Below, one piece after another: positions 1 through 33,841 of a DNA stretch of 64,000 bases (its first letter is position 1; every line of letters begins with the position of its first letter). This DNA comes from Pempheris klunzingeri. Lineage: Eukaryota > Chordata > Actinopteri > Acropomatiformes > Pempheridae. The notes under the pieces were generated by a model. That model saw nothing but the letters and a program-made list of their open reading frames with translations. It was not told where the DNA came from and did not search any database. The position numbers were made by a program, and so were the translations under genes. The DNA lies in assembly GCF_042242105.1 (NCBI RefSeq), contig NC_092028.1, forward strand, positions 12,261,338 through 12,325,337. Direction: 5' to 3'.

Positions 1-1072
1 TGTCTGGGGCCAAGCAAAATAACTTCCGTTTTATCTGAATTTAGCAGCAGAAAGTTGCTGCTCATCCAGGACTTTATGTCCTTAAGGCAGATTTGAAGTT
101 TAGCCAACTCATTGGGTTCATCTGGCTTTATTGATAAATATAATTGTGTATCATCTGCATAACAGTGGAAATGAATGGAGTACTTCCTGATAATATTATC
201 CAGAGGAAGCATATATAAGGTAAAGAGTATTGGTCCAAGCACTGAACCTTGTGGAACTCCATGTCTAACCTTAGTGTGGACAGAGGATTCATTGTTAACG
301 TGTACAAACTGAAATCGATCTACTAAATAGGACTTAAACCAGCTTAATGCAGTTCCTTTTATACCAATGAACTGCTCCAGTCTCTGTAACAGGATGTGAT
401 GGTCAATGGTGTCGAAAGCAGCACTCAGGTCTAACAAGACCAGGACAGAGAGAAGTCCTCAGTCATAAGGAGGTCGTTTGTAACCTTCACCAGTGTCTCT
501 GTGCTGTGGTTCGCTCTAAAACCTGACTGAAAATCCTCAAATAGACTATTAGAATTTAGAAAATAACACAGCTGATTAGCTACGACTTTCTCCGGGATCT
601 TGGAGAGAAAGGGAAGGTTGGATATAGGTCTATAGTTAGCTAACACACCTGAATCAAGAGTAGGCTTTTTCAGGAGAGGTTTAATTACTGCTACTTTAAA
701 GGACTGTGGAACATAGCCTGTTAGTAAAGACTGATTTATCATATCCAGTAAGGACGTGTTAATTAGGGGCAGGACCTCTTTAAGTAGTCCAGTAGGAATG
801 GGGTCTAGGAGACATGTTGACGGTCTAGATGAGGAGATTATTGAGGCCAATTCAGCAAGATCAATTGGAGAAAAACAGTCCAAGTACACATCAGGTCTAA
901 CAGCTGTTTCTATGGTTCCTAGGTTTGCAGTTGGACCAGACCCTGTTGAGGGCAGGAGGTGCTGAATTTTGTCTCTAATAGTTAGAATTTTATCATTAAA
1001 GAAGCTCATGAAGTCGTTACTGCTGAGCTCTAAGGTAACACAAGGATCAATAGAGGTCTGGCTCTTTGTCAT
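1..1072 (-). mobile_element. L2-like LINE fragment (reverse transcriptase region), decayed
   Basis: Read on the minus strand, 1072 down to 431 encodes the front of a non-LTR reverse transcriptase, including the typical stretch NYRPISNLPFLSKI followed by FQSGFRANHSTETL. These motifs are characteristic of the CR1/L2 (Maui-like) LINE clade common in teleosts. The frame breaks near position 440. Continuing in another frame, bases 430 to 1 give the downstream palm region with LDLSAAFDTIDHH, a VPQGSVLGP-type motif and the catalytic YADDTQLY box. The element is therefore frameshifted, runs off the left edge and is not expected to be active. It lies upstream of, and antisense to, the LITAF-like terminal exon at 1244, so it probably sits in that gene's last intron. 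The 5' end of the element near 1075 runs into unrelated A+T-rich sequence, which suggests truncation. Confidence 0.9.
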
Positions 1073-1243
1073 CTTAGCTATTGTGCTAAATTTAAAATTT
1101 AAATGTAAATTAATTTAATTAATAAGATTCAGCCTGCTTCTACATCTCTCAAAAGTCATTTTTGCACAGTCTAAAATGATTAAAAAGTAAATTCTGGTTT
1201 ACAGCTGCATGGCACTAACTGTGTGTCTGTGTGTGTGTTGCAG

Positions 1244-1370
1244 ATTGCTCACATGCCTTGTCGCCCTCCTACTGTATCCTATCTTCCTCAAGCAGTTCAA
1301 GGATGTGCACCACACGTGTCCCAGCTGCGACAGAGTCATACAGGTTAACAAGAAAAGATTCTGTCATTGA
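1244..1370 (+). CDS. Terminal exon of a LITAF-domain gene (partial)
   Basis: A T/G-rich tract ending in TTGCAG at 1243 precedes an exon whose frame, read from the second base, gives about 41 residues and a TGA at 1368-1370. The translation starts with a hydrophobic stretch (LLTCLVALLL) and continues FLKQFKDVHHTCPSCDRVI. A membrane-embedded segment followed by K-D-V-x-H-x-CPxC is the C-terminal half of the LITAF/CDIP zinc-binding, membrane-associated domain found in endosomal and lysosomal adaptor proteins. The first CxxC half of the domain must lie on earlier exons left of the window. It could belong to LITAF, CDIP1 or one of the fish LITAF-like paralogues; the exon alone does not decide. It could also be a retained fragment of a dead gene, although splice site, frame and stop are intact. 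Confidence 0.72.
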
Positions 1371-1860
1371 CAAACACAAGGGCAAAAATGGAGCCATAGA
1401 AATACGAAATGTTATCCTGTAATCTTTGTATGTGTTTAGGTTATTTGGTTAAAAAAAGTTGTATCTTATTTCTATGGGTGAGCCATTGCTAAAATCCAAA
1501 ATCACATTATTAGCATATATCACCTTATTATTATTGTTACAGACTGGGGGTGATTTTGGTGTCAGAGCTTAAACATCATGTGCTCATTTTTAAAGTTCTA
1601 GCAAGTTAAATCAAACACACCCCATGCACTTTTTGGGAGCTGCTTTATTTTTATCCCAATCCAACAGAAAAAAAAACTTTCTCTATCGTCCTCCTCAGAA
1701 ACTTCAGCATACATTACATTGTTTAAATGAAGGCTTGTATTAACTTTATCAAATACTTTATGTTTCAGTAGATTGCTTGTTTGAAGTTAAGACAGATCAG
1801 CTGCCCATATGAAGGGATTAACACAAGTTTTGAATAAATAACTGCACCAAAAAACTAGCC
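1371..1860 (+). other. Probable 3'UTR of the LITAF-like gene
   Basis: A+T-rich sequence after the TGA, without a supported reading frame. An AATAAA at 1833-1838 is the first canonical polyadenylation signal on this strand, so the transcript may end near 1855. Confidence 0.45.
1833..1838 (+). terminator. Candidate polyadenylation signal, LITAF-like gene
   Basis: Canonical AATAAA about 460 bases after the stop codon of the LITAF-like exon. The assignment rests only on position. Confidence 0.4.
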
Positions 1861-3135
1861 AACACAATACAGAAAACTAGTTCTGAGGGCAAAAACTAGA
1901 ACATTTGCTCATCAGCACATCTTGCACAATAACATCTGTTTTGGGTTGATTAGAAATGTGGCTTATTTGTGTTATATTTACATTTTGTCAGCCATGGAAT
2001 CACTAATATAATTCTTATATGAAGGGATGAAGGGCAATCTGAGCGAGCATGAAGTTCAAAGAAAAGCTTATATAATGTACAACAGCTGTAAATATCATTT
2101 TGAATTTGGCTTAGATCGTTGGGAGCCTTTGCATCCACACAAAGATTTGTTGTGTGAACATGTGCGACATTACAATTCAAAAGACAATGCAAAACAATTA
2201 AAGCGACACCACTTCATCTCCTCTCACATTGTCCCCTGGATGAAACTGAGTATGCTTGGACTTCTGTCATGTGCTTTTATTATATTACATTGACTATATT
2301 GACGATTTATGGCTCCGGGCTGTGATTCTGTTCATTTCCAGCTGACCTGTTGGTTAAGTTGGTGGATTGTTCCTACAAAGCACTGAGTTGTAACTGCACG
2401 AGAGTCTTCAACAGTTTTAGTCGTCAAAAACAAACTCTAAAACAAAATCTCATCGGCTTCTCTAGAGCCATCAGGTAGTGACGATCATGTGCTTCGATCA
2501 CACAGACGCAAAAGGGACCTTGTGTTAGTTTGTCTTGCTGGTTCTAAGGTTAAGAATAGATTTTCAATCTCAGCTGTTTCTATATTTTTAAGATACCAAA
2601 TTAACAAGAAATGACAGTGAAAAATGTTCAATTTATTTGGTCACTTTGTAGCTGTCGGAAGTGTCGGAAGAATTACGGTGCGCACACCCATGTTCCTGTC
2701 AGGATGAACTGTAATAACTGATGATGATATCCTGAGTTTTCCTCTGGTGCGATCAGCAAGTCAGACATTTAGTGCTAAGTAACACGCTAAGCTGAGTTGG
2801 TGAACGTGCTAAACATTATACTTGCTGAACACTGACGATGAGCCTGAGCAGCCTGGCTGGAAACTGTTAGTGTTGTTTAAGTTGAAACTGAATCACATAT
2901 TGTTATCTTGAGTAACAACATGTTGAGTGCTCCTCAGTTAAGCTTCACTGGGCAAGACATCAGTGTCGGCTTCAGGGTGTGATCGTCCGTACATGGACCC
3001 ATGACCTTTGACCTCATCAGGAAAAAAAAATAAAAAATAAAAAATTCTTGCTCCCATCCCGAATGATGCAGGAGTGTATGAGCCGTCCAAGTAGTAAGAT
3101 GTCTACGAGCTCTAGGCCAAAGGCATCCTTCAATC
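1860..3135. other. Intergenic stretch, no gene seen
   Basis: A+T-rich sequence between the LITAF-like 3' end and a short inverted-repeat element. Short open frames exist on both strands but none has a recognisable domain, a splice context or composition bias that supports a gene. Confidence 0.6.
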
Positions 3136-3591
3136 TTAAAGGAGTAATCCAACATTTTGTGAAACGAGCGTACTCACGTTTTGCTGAGAGTTCGATGAGA
3201 AGATCGATACCACTCTCATGTCTATTAGATACATGACTACAGTTAGCGTAGCTTAGCACAGCATGGCTTCATGTGCCAGGGCAACTTTCATGGCCTTCAA
3301 CACTGTAACCAGTTCTCTTTAAACTTCAAAGATCACACCCCCCCCCCGCTCAAAAGCATATTGTTATTTGTGTGTTAATTAGTGAACTTGCTGGTAGTTG
3401 GACTATGTAACCTGGATTTAGACAGAGCCAGACTAGCTGCTTCCAGTCTTGATGCTAAGCGAAGCAAACTGGCTACTGACTGCAACTTTAAATTTAATGG
3501 GTGAATGTGAAGGAGCTGCCAGGTTTCTCATCCAGTCTCCACCAAAAAAGTGAGTAAGTGTACTTTCTAAAATATCAGACTCTTCCTTTAA
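3136..3591. mobile_element. Short inverted-repeat element (MITE-like) of a common teleost family
   Basis: The left end begins TTAAAGGAGTAATCCAACA and the right end finishes with a diverged inverted copy (AAAATATCAGACTCTTCCTT). Internally, a block around 3180-3225 containing GAGAAGATCGATACCACTCT and a TTAGCGTAGCTTAGCA block are mirrored by GATGCTAAGCGAAGC near 3450. This resembles a roughly 450-base non-autonomous element widely scattered in percomorph genomes and often noticed in 3' flanks. No coding capacity is seen. It lies just beyond the USP7 polyadenylation site. Family naming is from memory; the inverted ends are visible. Confidence 0.75.
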
Positions 3592-3652
3592 CAGTATTTG
3601 GGGTTGACCACTGGTACGGACAAGCAGCAGTGTTTTTGTTTTTATAGAAAAT

Positions 3653-3658
3653 TTTATT
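3653..3658 (-). terminator. usp7: USP7 polyadenylation signal (candidate)
   Basis: Plus-strand TTTATT reads AATAAA on the USP7 strand. It is the last canonical signal before the inverted-repeat element at 3136-3591, giving a cleavage site near 3640. Confidence 0.55.
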
Positions 3659-4349
3659 CAACATACATTTTCCAGCAAAAAGGCAATATACAGGAATAGT
3701 TGTCGTACACTGCTGCTACACTGAGGATTTTAAACTGGAAAAGATCAAATTAAGGTGTGATTCTGCAGGTCATCTTCGTACTGCACTTTTTAACAAGACA
3801 AAACCAATGCAGTTAGTTTTGAAAAGAAAAAAAAAAAAATCCAAATGTAACAGAAAAAAATCGTCAATGGTACATCAGGAACGCAAAAAAAGAGAAAACC
3901 CTACACACAAGAAATATGAACACCTGGCTCCTTCTGTACCCAACAACAAAGGCATGTTTCTCTTAAATTTTACACGTTCATATTTTTAAATATACAATTC
4001 TTAAATGTTGTCTTTACAGAGCCAGCTATGCGCTATTAGGGGAGCATTCCATCGGTGCTTTAAAAGAAACAGAAGAAAACGAAAATAATAAATTCATAGG
4101 GCTTAAAGTGTTTCTTACAATGCTGGTTTTTGTCTCTACACAATCCTCAAACCTGTGGGCTCGAAGTGTCTGCAGCTCCCTACCAAGCACAGCGCAGTTG
4201 CTGCTCCCAACCACCTGGAGGGGACAGTTTCAAAGAGAGAAGAGGACGAAGCTTGTGTGTTTGCATTCAGAGGAGGAATGACTCAGAAAGACATTAAAAC
4301 CCCCTGAAAAACAAAGATGGAAGAGAAAGTCGAGGGGGTAATATTGGTG

Positions 4350-4382
<33 letters not shown>

Positions 4383-5399
4383 TCGTGTTCCTTTAAACTC
4401 ACTGAACTCAAAACCACAACCAAAATGTACATTTGCCAGTCCTGAGAAACCTCTGACATTAAGTGCCAACGTGCAAGATGAAATACAGACAGATTTCCTC
4501 CTTATTTTTTTTTCCCCATTTATTTTTAACAGATGCTGTGGATTTTTATTTTACAAGATCTGCAGAAAGAGACAAAAAAAAAAAAAAAAAAAAAATTAAT
4601 TCATTTTTCCTCCAACCAAACTAAGTGAGAAAAAATCGTGTGTAAACTTGGAAATACTTGTTTTGTTGCACTAAAGGATGGGAGCAGAAAATATAGAGAA
4701 CCACATCAGGGCAACTAGTGAGCCTCGGGGTGGACGCCAGTTTGCAGCTGTTTTTTTTTTTTTTGTTTTTTTGTTTTTGCAAAAAACAACCACCGGGCAC
4801 TCCCCCTCTTTTTCTGTCAGTTAGTCCTCACAAACATCCTTCCATCAAACTCTCCACACAGCAGCGTGACGCCTCTTCAAACAACTCTTTATTTAAAAAC
4901 AACCCCCAAAAAATTCTGAAGGAAAAAAAAGCTGGTGAGTGGGGTGGGAAAAGGAAAAAAAAAACTAAGTCTAGAAGTTCATATATATATATTTATGTAT
5001 ATATATATATACTTTTATTTATACTGTGTCCCACTTCCTCTCCCCTCTCCGCTTATTTTATATTAAAATCCAATTTCATTTCTCCCACTTCCAGACAGGC
5101 AACAAAAAAAACAGGCAGTCAACAGGTAGAGAAGCCAGAGAGAGAGAAAAAAAAAACAAAAACGAACAGCCTCAAACGTAGAGGGAGACGATTTAAAAAA
5201 TAAAATAAACAACAAAATCAACAGTCAGGAGGTGGTTGGTGCAGTTTATTTTGTGGTTGAAGGATAATCCGTCAGCTGCAGCAAGATCCATATCGCTGAA
5301 GACATAGTGCCGGTGTAGAGCTGTAGAGGTGTCCAGGCGGGGTGTTAGAAGTGATGAACACGCACACGTACGAGCACGCACGCACGCCCACGCAGTCTC

Positions 5400-5415
5400 T
5401 CACACACAAACACAC

Positions 5416-5447
<32 letters not shown>
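5400..5447. repeat. (CA)n microsatellite in USP7 3'UTR
   Basis: CA run with a few interruptions, about 110 bases past the stop codon on the gene strand. Confidence 0.9.
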
Positions 5448-5557
5448 GGTTGGTTACAGTCTGTGGTTATGGTGTGTTAAAGTAGGGAGGGAGGAAGGCG
5501 GAGCAGGAGGAGGAAGAGGAGGAGGAGCAGGAGGACAAAGAGGAAGGGCGGGCTGCT

Positions 5558-30612
<25,055 letters not shown>

Positions 30613-30984
30613 GTTGGCAACTGTTGTTGTGGTGGTGGTGATGCGGGGCTCCCTGCTATCTCGGTTACCCTCGACCTTGTCCAGGGTCGGCTCGGCGGGG
30701 AACCGGGTTCTGGACTGCTGGTGAGGTGTGGTAGGATGCGGAGATGGGGTGGACAGGTCGAGCCTCGGCGGCCGGGCCTGCTCTGTCGCGACCTCGGCCT
30801 TGTCCGCTGTCAGCGCCGGGGAGTGAGGAGGGGAGGTCGGCGGGGGAGCGGGTAGAGAAACGCGGACGTATTTGCTCGCTATTCGCCCAATCTCGGCGCC
30901 TTTGGTGGGTGCGAGTCGCTGGCTGACGGCGGGGGGGTGGTGGGATGGATGGACCGGGTCTCCGAGGTAGGAGGCCCGCTGAAA
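30613..30984 (-). other. Stop-free, ATG-less frame in phase with the USP7 start
   Basis: Reading the USP7 frame upstream of the ATG, there is no stop for 124 codons until TAA at 30985-30987 (preceded by TGA). The conceptual peptide is Pro, Ala and Thr rich with a six-Thr run just before the Met. It begins right after TAATTTCAG, which resembles a splice acceptor. Most simply this is G+C-rich 5'UTR. A non-AUG start or an upstream coding exon would make it coding. Confidence 0.4.
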
Positions 30985-31527
30985 TTAGCTAAATCAATCC
31001 GGCTTTACCCCGGGAAATGCGGGGTAGTGAAACAACGCACAGCACGACCTGCACCTTGAGGAACAAATACCCTGTTTGTAGCTAACGTTAGCGGTAAGCT
31101 ACCTGACACTAGGCAGCCAACTGGTGATATAGGTACAACAACAATGAAAACAAAGGCTCATTTGATATAAACACACATTCAACAACTTTGCCTGCGATAT
31201 CCCCAGTCCGTGTGCTCCTCCGATTGTCCCTCGTCTGGGGGGGAGCGGAGGAAAAAGCTATCCATTCAAAGCCGTTTCCACTACGGAATAGCACTAATGT
31301 TGATTTGGAAGTTCGCGTAGACGAGAGTTGCTACGGCCCGACATACACCAATTCCCCCAAACCGCCCCTAACACGATAAATGACAAAACGCGGCACTTCG
31401 TTGCATTTCTAGCAAACCTCTTGTTTCTTTTGAGGAATGTGCCCGGTCATACAACGTTAGCCTGTGCTGTGTGGCTCTCAACCCGCTCCTCCCGTGGTTT
31501 GTGATGTGTTGAGTCTGAGGTAAATCT

Positions 31528-31539
31528 CAAAATGGCGGT
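31528..31539 (+). promoter_or_regulatory. YY1-like site, AAAATGGCGG type
   Basis: CAAAATGGCGGT matches the YY1 core AANATGGCGGC in all but the last base. One of five AAAATGGCG copies between 28.9 and 35.0 kb. Confidence 0.45.
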
Positions 31540-31599
31540 CGCGCTCTTCTCTGAAATGTCACATCCGCATGGAGATCCAAACACTGGCCCATCCCCGGC

Positions 31600-33290
31600 C
31601 AGGTTCACATCCATGTTAAATGATGGGGATCAGGCGTGTGCATATGACACAGAGGAAATAACACAGAAGTATTAACAACTGTTTGGCGAATTGAACTTAC
31701 AGGAATGACAATACAGTCCTGGCACCACTGGTGACTGCATGATGCATTAGGGCCCCGCTTACTGCTTCACAATGAGGAGACTGGAAAAATCATTGAATGT
31801 GGAAACAAACTAAAGTACTGAAATAAGTAAATAAATGCACTCAATTAATTCCATATTAAGACCTCGTGCTTTCTCCAGGGCAAAATACCCAATGATTACT
31901 CATTAGCATGCAACGGCTGTAGTAATGTTAACAAAATATATAATCTCTTATATGTTATCTGGATGTATACTATCTGCACCACATTTCACCCATTAAATTA
32001 GATCATAATTGCATCCAGTAACAAGTGACAGGGTGACTTTTATTATTTTCTTACTTTATTTATTTTTCCAATGACCTGCATTTTACTGTAGCTTCATTCA
32101 ACTTTAAGTAACTTGAACGCAGGATCTGTAATTCAGTATTTATAGGGTGTGCTTTAGCATTTGAAGAGGCTCCTCTTAATTCTCTTAGGGGCATTTTGTT
32201 GATAGCAGATTATTTTCAAATGACCTGAAAGTTTCAACCATGGGCTGCTTTAAGCTGCATTTATTCAATTTACTTATTATATTTATTTGAATTCATTTGC
32301 TTGTTTATCTAAAATGTATTCATTTAATACTAGCGCATTTTTATGTAATATAAGTGTGATTTCGTGGTTCTCTTCAAGTTGCTTTGTGTTAACGCAAAAG
32401 ATTCCAGGTGTCTGCCTGCATGATGTGGTGTTTTGCTGCAAAGAATCGTGTTACTGGTATAATTAATGTTTATACAGACAATGTTAAACTTATAAAATTG
32501 TAGGTGCAAATTTAAATCAGGTGAATTCAAAATTCCTGCATTATCCATCCACAAAATAACCCTGCAATCTCTTTCCTATATATATATAGACACAACAAAT
32601 TGGACGCAATGTCACTGCACTGTGGAGAAATGCACAATTTTGTCTCTTGTTTTTTATTTCAAAGTACACTAAAGATAGAACTTAACACATTTATTATCAA
32701 CTAAGCAAGAAAATAAAATAAAAATGCCACTATAAGAGCTTGTTTCAAAATTGTGAATCGTTTACAGCACTACAACAATTTGACTTATTGGTGAAACGCA
32801 CCAACTATTATGTAACTTGGTATTACCATTGTGTAGAACAACCTTTATCCAATGTCCACTTGAAGCTTTAACTGGTTCAAATCCGCAGTGCTGAGACCAG
32901 CCTGTCGATGGCTCAAACAGACAAGCCCTCACATTATGAGTAAATGGCACCATCCAGTGGAAATCAATGGTACACATTCGGATTTGGCCTCAGATTCTGG
33001 CGCAGTTGGGCTATTTATGAATCATTCTCGTTTGTTATAGCAATTTATGTTTGGTGTTGTTAATTATTATCGTTTTTAAAGCATATAAAAACTATATTTT
33101 TACATTGTTTTCATGGGTGAAGTATTTCATACGAGTCAAATGTGGACTTGTAGAAAGTCTATGGTCGTCACCTAATATTAGAGGCTAGTTTGGCTGTTTG
33201 TAATAGTTTATACGATTACTACAGTCCTGTGCTTATGAATTAATCAGATGGAGCAATAAATCATCTCATGGGATTATAATAATGACGATA
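31600..33290. other. Spacer between the divergent USP7 and HAPSTR1 promoters
   Basis: A+T-rich, low CpG, with no supported gene. A short TA run is at about 32579-32588. Confidence 0.55.
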
Positions 33291-33297
33291 TGGTTTT

Positions 33298-33382
33298 CAA
33301 AATATTATATTATATTATATTATATTATATTATATTATATTATATTATATTATATTATATTATATTATATTATATTATATTA
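33298..33382. repeat. (ATATT)n pentanucleotide microsatellite
   Basis: About 16 uninterrupted copies of the unit, roughly 460 bases upstream of the HAPSTR1 start codon and just outside its proximal promoter elements. Confidence 0.95.
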
Positions 33383-33513
33383 TAATTAGCTTTTTTTAAA
33401 TTATTATTTTAATAGCAGTTTTCATAAAAACTTGGACTCTCTTTCAAGCTTTAGTAATGGGGAATTTTCACTGAGGATCTTTTGTGTCAATTTTGTGACG
33501 GACGTGTCGGAGA

Positions 33514-33650
33514 GCCAATGAAACTCCGAGTTAGTCCCACGAGCCCACCCTGCAGTGCCCGTATGGCCAATTGTTGTTGACATGTAGAGTAATGGGCGGG
33601 ACGAAGCGTATAACAGGGTAGTCTGCTTTGTATATATACCGACGTCGGCA
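33514..33650 (+). promoter_or_regulatory. hapstr1: Proximal promoter of HAPSTR1 (candidate)
   Basis: Ordered elements are visible: CCAAT at 33516-33520, a second GGCCAATTG near 33565, GGGCGGG at 33594-33600, a TATA-like TATATATACC at 33631-33640 and a CRE-like CGACGTCGG right after it. The HAPSTR1 ATG is 200 bases downstream. The grouping is typical of a focused promoter, unlike the TATA-less USP7 side. Inference from motifs only. Confidence 0.55.
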
Positions 33651-33841
33651 ACTGGGAAAAATAGTTAGCTAAGCGTATCTTCACAGATGATAGCAATAGA
33701 GAGCAACGTAACATTGTAGTACGAAATAGTAATATTCTAACAGTATTCATGAATTTGCTCACATAAATCTTTATACAGTTGCCAGATATTAATCTACTAA
33801 CATATTAAAAGCGAATTTTCAACGAGTTTTTGGTGCATTAA

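Larger units (their letters stand above)
3640..5557 (-). other. usp7: USP7 3'UTR
   Basis: About 1.9 kb of A+T-rich sequence follows the USP7 stop codon on the minus strand and ends at an AATAAA (plus-strand TTTATT at 3653-3658). It carries several simple repeats: a GT/CA run at 4347-4381, an A homopolymer at about 4573-4594, a TA-rich run near 4981-5010 and a CA run near 5400-5447. No open frame with coding features is present. Confidence 0.7.
30613..31560 (-). promoter_or_regulatory. usp7: CpG-rich USP7 promoter and 5'UTR region
   Basis: Locally high G+C and many CpG dinucleotides, unlike the A+T-rich flanks. It includes an inverted CCAAT-like segment near 30886 (CGCCCAATCTCGG on plus), CTAACGTTAGCGG at 31082-31094 and CAAAATGGCGGTCGCG at 31528-31543, a YY1-type core. 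No TATA box is evident. The exact start site cannot be read from sequence. Confidence 0.6.

Noticed and set aside
4230-5203. Open frames with His/Thr or Cys/Val repeats across CA/GT runs
   Set aside because: They are simple translations of microsatellites in the USP7 3'UTR. The same applies to frames at 5329-5574, 44822-45013, 45260-45608 and 56733-57041.
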